Of a stretch of DNA of 64,000 nucleotides, positions 34,592 to 44,389 are shown one piece after another; position 1 is the first letter of the stretch, and every line of letters begins with the position of its first letter. The notes beneath the pieces are model-generated. The model searched no databases. It was not told where the DNA came from and saw only the letters and a program-made list of their open reading frames with translations. The stretch comes from Streptohalobacillus salinus (GTDB lineage Bacteria > Bacillota > Bacilli > Bacillales > Amphibacillaceae), in NCBI RefSeq assembly GCF_003201605.1, contig NZ_QJJR01000001.1, positions 186,001 to 250,000 on the forward strand, given 5' to 3'. A program made the position numbers and the translations under genes.

Positions 34592-34627
34592 GAATTGTTT
34601 TCAATTCGGAACGTTTTTCGTTATAAT
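34592..34627 (+). promoter_or_regulatory. Promoter of yitW with overlapping palindrome
   Basis: TATAAT at 34622-34627; the best -35 is TTTCAA at 34599-34604 (17-base spacer). GAATTG-TTTT-CAATTC (34592-34607) is a perfect inverted repeat over the -35 and looks like a repressor site, somewhat Fur-like, but does not match the Fur consensus well. Confidence 0.45.
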
Positions 34628-34688
34628 AATAATGCGTTTAACTTTTTATAGTTTTTCCTAAAAAAAATAATGAAGGGGTGTATATAGA

Positions 34689-35000
34689 ATGGATGAAGCA
34701 CTACAAGAAAACTTGCTCGGTGCACTCGAGAACGTTATTGACCCTGAGCTTGGCATTGATATTGTTAACTTAGGTCTTATTTATGGGGTTGATTTAAATG
34801 AAGAAGGGACCGCCATCGTAACCATGACCTTAACAGCGATGGGATGTCCACTTGCAGGACACATTGAGGCTGATGTCAAACGTGCCCTTTCTGAACTGCC
34901 AGAAGTAAAAGACACTGAAGTAAACATTGTCTGGTCACCACCATGGAGCAAGGATCGCATGTCTCGCTATGCGAAAATTGCCTTAGGCATTCCTGATTGA
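34689..35000 (+). CDS. yitW: Fe-S cluster assembly factor (SufT/PaaD-like, DUF59; YitW)
   Basis: 103 residues. ATG 34689 after GAAGGGGTG. DUF59/MIP18 domain: ENVIDPELGIDIVNLGLIYGV then TLTAMGCPLAGHIEADV with the conserved Cys53, then EVNIVWSPPWSKDRMS. Homologues help mature Fe-S proteins; in Staphylococcus SufT is needed when demand for Fe-S is high. Length and motifs are complete. Ends at a terminator shared with convergent fnr. Confidence 0.92.
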   Translation: MDEALQENLLGALENVIDPELGIDIVNLGLIYGVDLNEEGTAIVTMTLTAMGCPLAGHIEADVKRALSELPEVKDTEVNIVWSPPWSKDRMSRYAKIALGIPD

Positions 35001-35015
35001 TCATCAAGTGATTGT

Positions 35016-35052
35016 AAAGACCCCGTACCGGTAAATCGGTGCGGGGTCTTTT
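35016..35052. terminator. Terminator between yitW and fnr
   Basis: AAAGACCCCGTACCG / CGGTGCGGGGTCTTT stem with a short T-run; the fnr stop codon lies inside the tail. Confidence 0.88.
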
Positions 35053-35746
35053 AATTAATCGTGCATAAGACAATCGGACAGTTCTCACAATTGATAACCT
35101 TTTTTAAATAATCAAGGTCATGAATGACTAACTTTCCATCGCGTTCTGAGATAATCTGTTGCTTCTTTAAAGGGCTAAGTAAGCGATTGACTGATTCACG
35201 AGACGTCGCACAAAAATTAGCCAATTCTTGATTAGTCAGAAGATGGTCAATTAAAATGCCATCCGCTTGTTTAATGCCGTAACTGTTTGTGAGACGAATC
35301 AAGGTTGAATAAAGCGCACCTTTTTTTCCGTGCAAGATTAAATCACGAAACTTAGTTTGATCCTTTTGGTTATTTAGTTGGCTATACTGTAAGATATCAA
35401 CCAGAGCTTCGGCATCACTGGCGAGCGTTTGCCTGAGTTGTCCTTGTGGATAAACAAATAAAACCGTTGCTTCAGTGGCTTTCGCATCGACTAAATAGCG
35501 ATGTGTTGCTTCTTCTTGCATGAACACTTCTTCAATTAAATCACCTGGACCAAGAATTCTCAAGGTTAATTCTCGGCCATCGGGGGTCATTTTATTAATG
35601 ATCACATGCCCCTGCCTGATTAAGTAAAGGTCACTGACGATATCTTGCTGACGAAAAAGAAATTGTCCCTTCTTAATATGAAGAGTATGGTCAGGTGTAG
35701 CAAAATAACGTGCAGTTGCAGCTTTTAAATGGTTGACCTTGACCAT
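35051..35746 (-). CDS. fnr: Fnr, anaerobic Crp/Fnr-family regulator with Fe-S cluster
   Basis: 231 residues; ATG 35746 has AAGGAGG upstream. Cyclic-nucleotide-binding-like fold ~10-125 (FLFRQQDIVSDLYLIRQGHV, DGRELTLRILGPGDLI), helix-turn-helix ~175-195 (LTNQELANFCATSRESVNRLL). The C-terminal motif CENCPIVLC (Cys220, Cys223, Cys228) has the CX2CX4C spacing of B. subtilis Fnr, whose [4Fe-4S] cluster is held by three C-terminal cysteines plus an Asp. This placement differs from E. coli FNR. It should activate anaerobic genes when oxygen is absent. Monocistronic or co-transcribed after uppP (21-base gap). Confidence 0.9.
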   Translation of the reverse strand: MVKVNHLKAATARYFATPDHTLHIKKGQFLFRQQDIVSDLYLIRQGHVIINKMTPDGRELTLRILGPGDLIEEVFMQEEATHRYLVDAKATEATVLFVYPQGQLRQTLASDAEALVDILQYSQLNNQKDQTKFRDLILHGKKGALYSTLIRLTNSYGIKQADGILIDHLLTNQELANFCATSRESVNRLLSPLKKQQIISERDGKLVIHDLDYLKKVINCENCPIVLCTIN

Positions 35747-35767
35747 GACAATGCCTCCTTCATTGGA

Positions 35768-36586
35768 TTATAGTAATATGAATGCTATCGTTCCGACAAC
35801 AAAACAGTATAGTGAAAAATAAATTAAATTTCCTCTCGCCATAATGTGCATGAACCATTTAAGTGAGAAGTAAGTGGCAACACTTGCGGTGACAAAGCTT
35901 ACTAAATAAGGGAGCCATAGTTCAACGAGCCGTCCATCTAGTAAATCACCAATTGATAGCATGAACGTCCCTAAACTAATTGGAATATATAACAAGAAAG
36001 AAAAGCGTAGTGCAGTTGCTTGTTTCATGCCTAATAGCATGGCAGCAACGATGGTAGCTCCGCTGCGGCTAATCCCAGGAATGAGGGCAACGGATTGAGC
36101 AAGTCCGACAATTAATGCATCTTTTAAGGTTAATTGACGGTCCGCTTTTTGACCACGCAGGTTCCGAATAATAAATAAGGCAAAACCAGTGATGATTAAT
36201 GTGATGCCAATCATTTTTGCGCTTGAAAAGGTATTACCAATTTGGTCTTCGAATAAAAGACCAATAACACCAGCAGGTACAGTCGCAACTAACAAGTAGA
36301 CAATAAACATAAAATCTTCACGTTCAGCTGCTAACCTATTTTGTTTTTTGGTTAAAAAGTGAAAACCATTGGTTGCTAGACGAATAATGTCTTGGCGATA
36401 AATTACGAGTACAGCAAGTAAACTGGCAAAGTTCACTAAAATTTCAAAGGTTAAATCATCCATTTTAAGATTAAAGATATCCTGGAAAATCACTAAATGT
36501 CCGCTTGATGAAATGGGAATGGGTTCGGTGAACCCTTGAACAAAACCAAAGAGTAAATAAAAGAATATCAGGGTAAAAAACGTCAT
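35768..36586 (-). CDS. uppP: Undecaprenyl-diphosphate phosphatase (UppP/BacA)
   Basis: 272 residues; ATG 36586 follows GGAGG by 9 bases. Integral membrane enzyme that recycles the C55 lipid carrier for cell-wall synthesis and confers bacitracin resistance. Both family motifs are visible: [11 protein letters not shown] (Glu21, with Ser and His) near the N-terminus and [12 protein letters not shown] around residue 165, along with about eight helices. The first motif reads EPIPISSSG rather than the commoner EFLPISSTG. It precedes fnr in the same direction. Confidence 0.93.
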   Translation of the reverse strand: MTFFTLIFFYLLFGFVQGFTEPIPISSSGHLVIFQDIFNLKMDDLTFEILVNFASLLAVLVIYRQDIIRLATNGFHFLTKKQNRLAAEREDFMFIVYLLVATVPAGVIGLLFEDQIGNTFSSAKMIGITLIITGFALFIIRNLRGQKADRQLTLKDALIVGLAQSVALIPGISRSGATIVAAMLLGMKQATALRFSFLLYIPISLGTFMLSIGDLLDGRLVELWLPYLVSFVTASVATYFSLKWFMHIMARGNLIYFSLYCFVVGTIAFILL

Positions 36587-36672
36587 AACACGTACCTCCA
36601 TGAGCATATAGCGCTTCTTTTTAGATTTGACTAATATTTTTTCAACAGCTTAAAATAACGCCAACAAATAAC

Positions 36673-36699
36673 TACCCCCTCTTTTTAAAAAGAGGAGGT
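36673..36699. repeat. Inverted repeat upstream of uppP
   Basis: CCTCTTTTT / AAAAAGAGG, flanked by ACC/GGT. It could be a terminator after yjzD on the minus strand, although no good T-run follows. Confidence 0.5.
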
Positions 36700-36718
36700 T
36701 ATCACTATCCCACATACA

Positions 36719-36755
36719 TTTGATCAACATGACCCCTTGAATCAGGTTGATCAAA
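36719..36755. repeat. Ten-base inverted repeat between yjzD and uppP
   Basis: TTTGATCAAC / GTTGATCAAA with a 17-base loop. Function unknown; operator or RNA hairpin. Confidence 0.5.
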
Positions 36756-36771
36756 TCAAGGATTGGTTGAG

Positions 36772-36939
36772 TTAATCTTCAATTAATGTTTCACCAACAA
36801 ACGCTCCCACAAGTGTAAAAATTACAGTCATCGCAATGACAGGGAACCAGCTAAATCCTTCACCGGCCATACTGGTAAGCACATAACCGAGTAACAAACT
36901 AATAAAGAAAGACCAAATCATTAAGATAATTATCCGCAT
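36772..36939 (-). CDS. yjzD: Small membrane protein, YjzD-like (DUF2929)
   Basis: 55 residues, MRIIILMIWSFFISLLLGYV..., ending ETLIED. Two hydrophobic helices (~3-24 and ~31-50) separated by GEGFSW. The ATG at 36939 has GAGGTG 5 bases upstream. DUF2929 proteins of this size sit next to fabH in B. subtilis (yjzD), and here the gene is divergent from fabH. Its role is unknown. Too short for most ORF callers but well supported by ribosome site, codon use and synteny. Confidence 0.8.
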   Translation of the reverse strand: MRIIILMIWSFFISLLLGYVLTSMAGEGFSWFPVIAMTVIFTLVGAFVGETLIED

Positions 36940-37055
36940 TATTTCACCTCATTTATAAAAGAATCGTTATTTAATCATTTTAGCAAACCTCCATTAAAAA
37001 AGAAATCTTTCTGAGGTCCCTTTTTAGAAAAAAAGTACGATTCGTTGAAAAAGAC

Positions 37056-37084
37056 TTGATTTAACGATTCATATCGCTTATATT
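37056..37084 (+). promoter_or_regulatory. Sigma-A promoter of fabH-fabF
   Basis: TTGATT (37056-37061), 17-base spacer, TATATT (37079-37084). Confidence 0.75.
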
Positions 37085-37099
37085 AGTACCAAGTCTTAA
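37083..37099. promoter_or_regulatory. FapR operator at fabH
   Basis: TTAGTACCAAGTCTTAA closely fits the FapR consensus TTAGTACCTRRTACTAA. It begins inside the -10 box and covers the start point. FapR represses fatty-acid genes until malonyl-CoA rises. Confidence 0.75.
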
Positions 37100-37136
37100 T
37101 ATTTGATTATAAATTAACCGAGTAAGGGGTAGACAT

Positions 37137-38072
37137 ATGAATGCAGGAATTTTAGGCGTAGGGTATTATTTACCAGAGCGTATTTTAACTAATGCTGATT
37201 TAGAAAAAATCGTTGATACAAATGACGAATGGATTCGTACGCGGACAGGCATAGAAACAAGACATATCGCAGCAGAGGGAGAAGAAACCTCCGACTTAGC
37301 GTATCATGCAGCTGTTGCAGCGCTTGACGATGCGAATGTGGACGCGAGTGAACTTGATATGATTTTAGTTGCGACAGTGACGGGTGATGTGGCCTTTCCG
37401 TCTGTTGCTTGTCAACTACAAGCACGCTTAGGTGCTACGAAAGCAGCCGCAATGGATGTTACGGCTGCATGTGCTGGATTTATGTACGGGATGATTACAG
37501 CCAAGCAATTTATTGAAGGTAGTGACTATGAACGTATTTTAATTGTTGGTGCTGAAAAACTTTCGAAAATCACGGACTGGACGGATCGTAACACTTGTGT
37601 GTTATTCGGTGATGGTGCAGGTGCATGTGTGATGGGACCTGTTTCTGCTGATCGTGGTATCCTATCATTTGAACTAGGAGCAGACGGTACAGGTGGCAAG
37701 GCGTTATACCAAGAAGATACACTGATTCGCATGAATGGTCGAGAAGTATTTAAGTTCGCCGTCCGACAAATGCCGGAATCAAGTGAGAACGTCGTACTAA
37801 AAGCAGGTTTAACTAAAGATGACGTGGACTTTTTAGTACCACATCAAGCCAACATTCGAATTATGGAAGCTGCCCGGACGCGCCTTGATATTCCTAAAGA
37901 GCGCATGAGCTATTCGATTCGAAAATATGGCAATACATCGGCAGCATCGATTCCAATTGCTTTTGCTGAAGAAGTTAAACATGGAAACATTAAAGATGGT
38001 GACAACGTTGTACTTGTTGGTTTTGGCGGTGGACTAACTTGGGGAGCAGTACTGTTACGTTACGGAAAATAA
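37137..38072 (+). CDS. fabH: Beta-ketoacyl-ACP synthase III
   Basis: 311 residues; ATG 37137 after AAGGGGT. Starts fatty-acid synthesis by joining acetyl- or branched acyl-CoA to malonyl-ACP. The catalytic triad is visible: Cys112 in VTAACAGF, His236 in VPHQAN, and Asn266 in [21 protein letters not shown] closes the protein. First of two genes with fabF 58 bases downstream; a FapR-like box overlaps the promoter. Confidence 0.97.
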   Translation: MNAGILGVGYYLPERILTNADLEKIVDTNDEWIRTRTGIETRHIAAEGEETSDLAYHAAVAALDDANVDASELDMILVATVTGDVAFPSVACQLQARLGATKAAAMDVTAACAGFMYGMITAKQFIEGSDYERILIVGAEKLSKITDWTDRNTCVLFGDGAGACVMGPVSADRGILSFELGADGTGGKALYQEDTLIRMNGREVFKFAVRQMPESSENVVLKAGLTKDDVDFLVPHQANIRIMEAARTRLDIPKERMSYSIRKYGNTSAASIPIAFAEEVKHGNIKDGDNVVLVGFGGGLTWGAVLLRYGK

Positions 38073-38130
38073 CGACGATCGTTAGTGAGATGACTAAGCA
38101 AGTTTAGAATGTGAATGGGAGGATACAAGC

Positions 38131-39372
38131 ATGACAAGAAAACGTGTAGTAGTAACGGGAATGGGTGCAATTACCCCAATTGGCTCTACAATTGATGAAT
38201 TATGGCGAAACCTTTTGGCTGGACACTCGGGTGTCGGTCCCATTACTAAGGTAAACGCTGATGATTTTCCAGCAAAAGTGGCAGCTGAATTAACGGATTT
38301 TGATGCCAGTGATTATATGGAGAAAAAAGACGCTAAACGGATGGATTTGTTCACCCAATATGCGTTGGCAGCAGCTAAACTAGCAGTGGCTGATGCTAAA
38401 CTTGAAATTAACGAAGAAAATAATGAGCGCGTTGGCGTTTGGGTCGGTTCTGGTATCGGTGGCTTAACCACTTATGAAGAGCAATTTCATAAATTTGTTG
38501 AGAAAGGCTATCGTCGTGTAAGTCCATTCTTAGTACCGATGTTAATTCCGGACATGGCTGCGGGTCAAATATCGATTCATCTCGGTGCGAAAGGAATCAA
38601 TTCATGTACAGTGACAGCCTGTGCAACGGGAACAAACTCAATTGGTGATGCCTTTAAAGTGATTGAACGTGGTGATCAAGATATTATGATTACAGGTGGA
38701 GCAGAAGCACCGATTACCAACTTAGCGGTCGCCGGTTTCGCTTCAGCAAAAGCTTTATCGTCTAATCCTGATCCTAAAACAGCAAGTCGTCCATTTGATA
38801 AAAACCGCGATGGTTTTGTAATGGGTGAAGGCGCAGGGATCTTGGTTCTTGAATCGTTAGAATCAGCGCAAGCACGGGGCGCCGATATTTATGCCGAAAT
38901 TGTTGGATATGGTTCAACAGCAGACGCTTATCATATCACGGCTCCAGCACCTCATGGTGAAGGGGCACAACGCGCAATGAAACAAGCCATTAAAGATGCT
39001 GGTCTTGAAGTTGAAGCCATTCAGTATATTAATGCGCACGGTACAAGTACCCCACTTAATGATAAGTTTGAGACAGAAGCAATTAAAGGTGTGTTTGGTG
39101 ATTATGCCAAGCAATTGCTCGTTTCGTCAACAAAATCAATGACGGGTCACTTACTTGGTGCAGCTGGTGCGGTTGAAGCAATTGCTTCGATTAAGGCCAT
39201 TACTGATCAAGTGGTTCCTCCAACAATTAACTTAGAAACACCAGATCCGGATTGTGATTTGGATTATGTTGCAAATGTAAAACGTGAAGCAGCTGTTGAT
39301 TGTGTCTTAAGTAATTCATTAGGATTTGGTGGACATAACGCTTGTCTAGTGTTTAAAAAGTTTGTAAATTAG
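38131..39372 (+). CDS. fabF: Beta-ketoacyl-ACP synthase II
   Basis: 413 residues; ATG 38131 preceded by GGGAGG. Elongates acyl-ACP. Catalytic Cys164 in [10 protein letters not shown], His303 in [11 protein letters not shown], and His340 in [31 protein letters not shown] is the classic start. Co-transcribed with fabH; followed by a strong terminator. Confidence 0.97.
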   Translation: MTRKRVVVTGMGAITPIGSTIDELWRNLLAGHSGVGPITKVNADDFPAKVAAELTDFDASDYMEKKDAKRMDLFTQYALAAAKLAVADAKLEINEENNERVGVWVGSGIGGLTTYEEQFHKFVEKGYRRVSPFLVPMLIPDMAAGQISIHLGAKGINSCTVTACATGTNSIGDAFKVIERGDQDIMITGGAEAPITNLAVAGFASAKALSSNPDPKTASRPFDKNRDGFVMGEGAGILVLESLESAQARGADIYAEIVGYGSTADAYHITAPAPHGEGAQRAMKQAIKDAGLEVEAIQYINAHGTSTPLNDKFETEAIKGVFGDYAKQLLVSSTKSMTGHLLGAAGAVEAIASIKAITDQVVPPTINLETPDPDCDLDYVANVKREAAVDCVLSNSLGFGGHNACLVFKKFVN

Positions 39373-39409
39373 GCGTGATCTATCGTAAAAGCTATTATAT
39401 ATTTTATAA

Positions 39410-39450
39410 AAAGACTTAAGTGTGAGTGATGCACTTAAGTCTTTATTTTG
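39410..39450 (+). terminator. Terminator of fabH-fabF
   Basis: AAAGACTTAAGTG / CACTTAAGTCTTT, 13-base perfect stem with a T-rich tail. Confidence 0.9.
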
Positions 39451-39527
39451 TTTGTAGTTAGGAATGAACAAAGCTGGTTAGTAAATAGCCTGTAAGGTCA
39501 AGCGATGGAAAAAGTAACTGGTGAATA

Positions 39528-39571
39528 AATAAAGCTACCGATGCATGAGCGTTCACATCGGTAGCTTTATT
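39528..39571 (-). terminator. Terminator of trpS
   Basis: AATAAAGCTACCGATG / CATCGGTAGCTTTATT, a 16-base perfect stem 20 bases beyond the trpS stop; T-rich on the minus strand. Confidence 0.88.
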
Positions 39572-39590
39572 GTGTTAGTATTCCTGTCGA

Positions 39591-40965
<1,375 letters not shown>

Positions 40966-41781
40966 ATGATCGATTTTTTAAGTCAATTGCATCCAGTTAT
41001 GCAGGCGTTGATTGGGACCATGTTTACTTGGGGGATGACTGCGCTGGGAGCAGCGTTGGTATTTACCTCAAAAGGGGTCAATCAAAAATTTCTTGATGCG
41101 ATGTTAGGTTTTGCTGGTGGGGTAATGATTGCTGCAAGTTACTGGTCATTACTTGCCCCTGCGATTGAAATGGCAGAACAAGACCCCTTACCGGCATGGT
41201 TGCCGGCAGCTGTTGGTTTCATGTTAGGGGCGGTATTCTTATGGGGAATCGATAAATTAATTCCACACGTCCACCCGAATGCTAATCTTGAATCAGCAGA
41301 AGGGATTCACCCAGATAAACGAAGAAGAAGTACACTCCTTGTTCTAGCAATTACACTGCATAATATTCCTGAAGGTTTAGCGATAGGTGTCGCTTTTGGT
41401 GCGGTTGCAGCAGGATTTGAATCTGCCTCGCTTGCAGCAGCTGTGTCACTTGCGATCGGAATTGGTATTCAAAACTTCCCAGAAGGTACGGCTGTCTCGA
41501 TGCCATTACGCCGGGAAGGGATGTCACGTAGACGGAGTTTTATGTATGGTCAATTGTCCGGGATGGTGGAACCTTTCTCAGCGGTACTTGGTGTTTTATT
41601 GGTAACGATGATGGAGCCGTTGCTTCCCTTTGCCCTATCGTTTGCGGCTGGTGCAATGATCTTCGTTGTCGCAGAAGAAGTAATTCCTGGTTCACAGGAA
41701 AAAGGTAACAAAGATTTAGCATCAATGTCGTTAATGATTGGTTTTACCGTCATGATGATTTTAGATGTGGCATTAGGATAG
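40966..41781 (+). CDS. ZIP-family metal transporter (GufA-like)
   Basis: 271 residues; ATG 40966 after AAAGGAGG. Eight hydrophobic helices are expected; the metal-binding helices carry HNIPEGLAIG (~TM4) and QNFPEGTAV (~TM5), the binuclear metal site of ZIP proteins, and a His-containing loop IPHVHPNANLE precedes them. Imports Zn2+ or another divalent metal; which one is unknown. A homologue family, GufA/ZupT, occurs across Firmicutes. Monocistronic, ending in a terminator. Confidence 0.9.
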   Translation: MIDFLSQLHPVMQALIGTMFTWGMTALGAALVFTSKGVNQKFLDAMLGFAGGVMIAASYWSLLAPAIEMAEQDPLPAWLPAAVGFMLGAVFLWGIDKLIPHVHPNANLESAEGIHPDKRRRSTLLVLAITLHNIPEGLAIGVAFGAVAAGFESASLAAAVSLAIGIGIQNFPEGTAVSMPLRREGMSRRRSFMYGQLSGMVEPFSAVLGVLLVTMMEPLLPFALSFAAGAMIFVVAEEVIPGSQEKGNKDLASMSLMIGFTVMMILDVALG

Positions 41782-41796
41782 ATGATCTTTTTCGTA

Positions 41797-41827
41797 AAAA
41801 CATCGCTCAATTAGCGGTGTTTTTTTA
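41797..41827 (+). terminator. Terminator after the ZIP gene
   Basis: AACATCGCT / AGCGGTGTT stem followed by seven T. Confidence 0.88.
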
Positions 41828-41914
41828 TGCGCGCGCTTCAAAGGAGCTGGGACAGCTTCTCTAATAATAGTAGAAGTACGAAAAAAATATTAAATTATAA
41901 AACTAGAAAAGTAG

Positions 41915-41943
41915 TTGTATTGACACCGTGATTCCGTTATACT
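41915..41943 (+). promoter_or_regulatory. Promoter of the arsR operon
   Basis: TTGTAT, 17-base spacer, TATACT. An ArsR operator is expected just downstream but I see no clean palindrome. Confidence 0.55.
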
Positions 41944-42005
41944 ACACATATAAGAGATAAACATGTCGGACGAACGAATCAAATAACGTATAAAGGGGTA
42001 CAAAA

Positions 42006-42362
42006 ATGACGGATTATCAAATTAGAGATCAAGAAGTACTTAATCAAACGTATCAAATTGGCTTAAAACAATACCAATCCGTTGAAAATGATCAGGCCAG
42101 AAAAGCCTGGGCGGATTTTTATAAAGCACTTGCGGATGAAACGCGCCTAAAAATTATTACCTTTTTGTCCCAAGGACCAGCTTGTTTATGTGAATTGGTA
42201 GATGCTTTAAGCGTTGCGAATTCAACATTAACACATCACCTACAGTTACTTGATCGGGGTGGTCTCATTGAAAAAAAGAAACAAGGCCGCTTTACGATCT
42301 ATCAATTGAATCAATCAGATCAAGTTAACTCAATTTTGACAACATTAAGTATCGGGGGTTGA
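42006..42362 (+). CDS. arsR: ArsR-family metalloregulator with CxC motif
   Basis: 118 residues; ATG 42006 after AAAGGGGT. Winged helix-turn-helix repressor: ALADETRLKIITFL, then ACLCELVDAL with Cys60 and Cys62 in the recognition region, then STLTHHLQLLDRGGLI and the wing GRFTIYQL. CxC in this helix is the As(III)/Sb(III) or Cd/Pb-sensing site of ArsR/CadC relatives. It probably represses its own operon with the permease and thioredoxin genes; the permease ATG is 4 bases after its stop. Confidence 0.9.
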   Translation: MTDYQIRDQEVLNQTYQIGLKQYQSVENDQARKAWADFYKALADETRLKIITFLSQGPACLCELVDALSVANSTLTHHLQLLDRGGLIEKKKQGRFTIYQLNQSDQVNSILTTLSIGG

Positions 42363-42365
42363 CAG

Positions 42366-43367
42366 ATGCAATTTTTTCAAATGATTAGCGATCAATTATT
42401 TAAAATGCAGTGGCTCTATGATGGTGTTGTTTGGTTAGTTGAAGCCGTGTTTGGGTTATCGATGAATGAACGAATAGGAAATAGTGTGCATTTCTTTATT
42501 TATGATACGATCAAAATATTCATATTGCTCAGTGTTGTTATCTTTTTTATTTCATATGTTCAAAGCTACTTTCCACCGGAGCGGACCAAACGCTTACTTG
42601 GCGGCGTGACTGGTTTTAAAGGGTATGTTTCTGGTGCACTACTTGGCACCTTGACGCCATTTTGTAGTTGTTCCAGTATTCCGATTTTTATTGGCTTTAC
42701 ATCAAGTGGTCTACCGGTAGGGGTAACGTTTAGTTTTCTTATTTCATCACCGATGGTTGATTTGGCCTCGTTTATTATGTTAACGTCATTTTTCGGTATT
42801 AGATTTGCGGTTATCTATTTGGTTGTCGGTCTTATTTTAGCGATTGTTGGTGGCTATATTATTGACCGCTTTAACTTGGGGAAAGATGTTCAAACATTTG
42901 TAACACCAGAAAATCAACGAGCAATTGAAGAAGGCGGAATGTCGGCGAAGGAACGGATAGATTTTTCATTTGCACAAGTAAAAGAAATCTTTTTACGTGT
43001 TTGGATCTATGTCTTAATTGGTGTTGGGATTGGAGCGCTTATTCACAACTGGATTCCACAAACCTGGATTCAAACGGTATTAGGTGATGATAATCCATTT
43101 GCAGTGTTACTCGCCACCCTTGTAGGTATGCCTATTTATGCCGATATTTTTGGGACACTACCAATTGCAGAAGCATTAATGTTGAAAGGCGTTAGTGTGG
43201 GAACAATTTTAAGCTTTATGATGAGTGTTGTTGCGCTATCTTTACCATCGTTAATTATGTTAAGCAAGGTTGTTAAAGGGCGATTAATGGTGACATTTGT
43301 AGCGATTATGGTTATTGGAATCGTGATTATTGGTTATTTATTTAATCAATTATCGTTCATATTATAA
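42366..43367 (+). CDS. arsP: ArsP-like permease (DUF318/YraQ family)
   Basis: 333 residues, start ATG 42366 immediately after arsR with GGGGG in its ribosome-site position. Two bundles of hydrophobic helices with the hallmark TPFCSCSSIPIFIG (Cys100, Cys102) and a second-half repeat VGMPIYADIFGTLPI. ArsP of this family exports trivalent organoarsenicals; other members are uncharacterised permeases. Context with an ArsR CxC sensor and a redox protein supports metalloid efflux. Substrate is inferred. Confidence 0.85.
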   Translation: MQFFQMISDQLFKMQWLYDGVVWLVEAVFGLSMNERIGNSVHFFIYDTIKIFILLSVVIFFISYVQSYFPPERTKRLLGGVTGFKGYVSGALLGTLTPFCSCSSIPIFIGFTSSGLPVGVTFSFLISSPMVDLASFIMLTSFFGIRFAVIYLVVGLILAIVGGYIIDRFNLGKDVQTFVTPENQRAIEEGGMSAKERIDFSFAQVKEIFLRVWIYVLIGVGIGALIHNWIPQTWIQTVLGDDNPFAVLLATLVGMPIYADIFGTLPIAEALMLKGVSVGTILSFMMSVVALSLPSLIMLSKVVKGRLMVTFVAIMVIGIVIIGYLFNQLSFIL

Positions 43368-43387
43368 ATGATGAAGGAGCTAAGAAA

Positions 43388-43624
43388 ATGAAAATTCAAA
43401 TTTTAGGACCTGGATGTAAGAATTGCAAAAAGTTACAGGAGAATACGGAGAAAGCAGTTGCAGCGCTTGGCATTGATGCGACAATTGAAAAGGTGGAAGA
43501 TTTCGCAGAAATTGCGCGTTTTGGCGTATTAAAAACACCTGGATTGGTCGTTGATGGAGAAGTGCTGATTTCTGGAAAAGTACCTGCAGAGAAAACCATT
43601 AAAGCATTACTCGCAAAAGAGTAA
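43388..43624 (+). CDS. Small thioredoxin-like redox protein (thioredoxin_3)
   Basis: 78 residues; ATG 43388 after GAAGGAG. MKIQILGPGCKNCKKLQENTEKA holds the redox pair CKNC (Cys10, Cys13), with the cis-Pro motif KTPGLVVDG. These mini-thioredoxins are typically encoded next to permeases of the DUF318/ArsP group and are thought to keep the permease or its metalloid cargo reduced. Third gene of the operon, ending at a very strong hairpin. Confidence 0.9.
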   Translation: MKIQILGPGCKNCKKLQENTEKAVAALGIDATIEKVEDFAEIARFGVLKTPGLVVDGEVLISGKVPAEKTIKALLAKE

Positions 43625-43662
43625 GCGTAGTATGGGGTAAGCATGCGTTGAGAACGAAGTAG

Positions 43663-43709
43663 AACATAAGCAGGCGGGTGCGCTAAATACGCACCCGCCT
43701 GCTTATGTT
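43663..43709. terminator. Twenty-base-pair bidirectional terminator
   Basis: AACATAAGCAGGCGGGTGCG and its exact reverse complement with a 7-base loop, between convergent thioredoxin and DUF3899 genes. Confidence 0.85.
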
Positions 43710-43711
43710 TA

Positions 43712-44056
43712 TTACCACAAATATATCGCTAGCATAATGACATTTACAAGAAGTAGCGCAAAGGTTTGAAACCTAAATAGCTTGATAGCGAAGTCTGAAA
43801 CTTTTTCAGACGGTGCTAAACGAGAAAATTCATCATCAATGCTTTGTTTATCACGAGCAAATGCTTTCTTAAATCCATAAGTAATCCCATCAAAAAAGCG
43901 CCCTTTAATTGTTAATAAGCTTAAAAATAAAGTAACATGGATCAACAGCAAGTATGTGAGGTAATTAAATACATTTAAAAGAAATGCCCCTGCATTGATA
44001 TTGGCAAAAACAAAGGTAAGAATTAGTTGTACTAAAAGTAAAATAATGTGAAACAT
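43712..44056 (-). CDS. DUF3899 membrane protein
   Basis: 114 residues; ATG 44056 has GGAGG 6 bases upstream (an earlier in-frame codon at 44137 has no ribosome site). Hydrophobic helices at ~3-19, ~27-47 and ~92-113, with the DUF3899 signature GRFFDGITYGFKKAF in the loop. Found between trpS and opp in several Bacillaceae. Function unknown. Confidence 0.78.
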   Translation of the reverse strand: MFHIILLLVQLILTFVFANINAGAFLLNVFNYLTYLLLIHVTLFLSLLTIKGRFFDGITYGFKKAFARDKQSIDDEFSRLAPSEKVSDFAIKLFRFQTFALLLVNVIMLAIYLW

Positions 44057-44389
44057 AGTTGACCTCCAAATTTTCGATGGACCTATTATATCATGAACTT
44101 GACACGTGTTATAATTATTTGCTGCAATGAATATCAATAAAACATAGGTTTAATCAATGTTTTAGAACGTTGATTCCAAATTCTTCTATTCGAAAGCCGA
44201 ACATTAACTAGTCCTAAATAACTATTTTGTTTTTGGAATTGTTTGATATATCAAGCTTTTGTAACCGCTTAGTTTTCAGTTAACTAAAAAAAAAGTGCAT
44301 TATTATTAAAAAGATAGTATAATTCTATTTGCAGCACAATTCATCTGCGGAATATTTAGAAAATTAAAAATAGGGGAGGTCTTTCAAAG
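44057..44389 (+). promoter_or_regulatory. opp promoter region with CodY box
   Basis: 333 bases without a gene. TATAAT at 44318-44323 is a probable -10 box, with no clear -35. AATATTTAGAAAATT at 44351-44365 differs from the CodY consensus AATTTTCWGAAAATT at two positions, placed just downstream of the likely start as a roadblock site. Peptide uptake by opp is a known CodY target in several Firmicutes. Nothing else recognised in the stretch. Confidence 0.55.
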
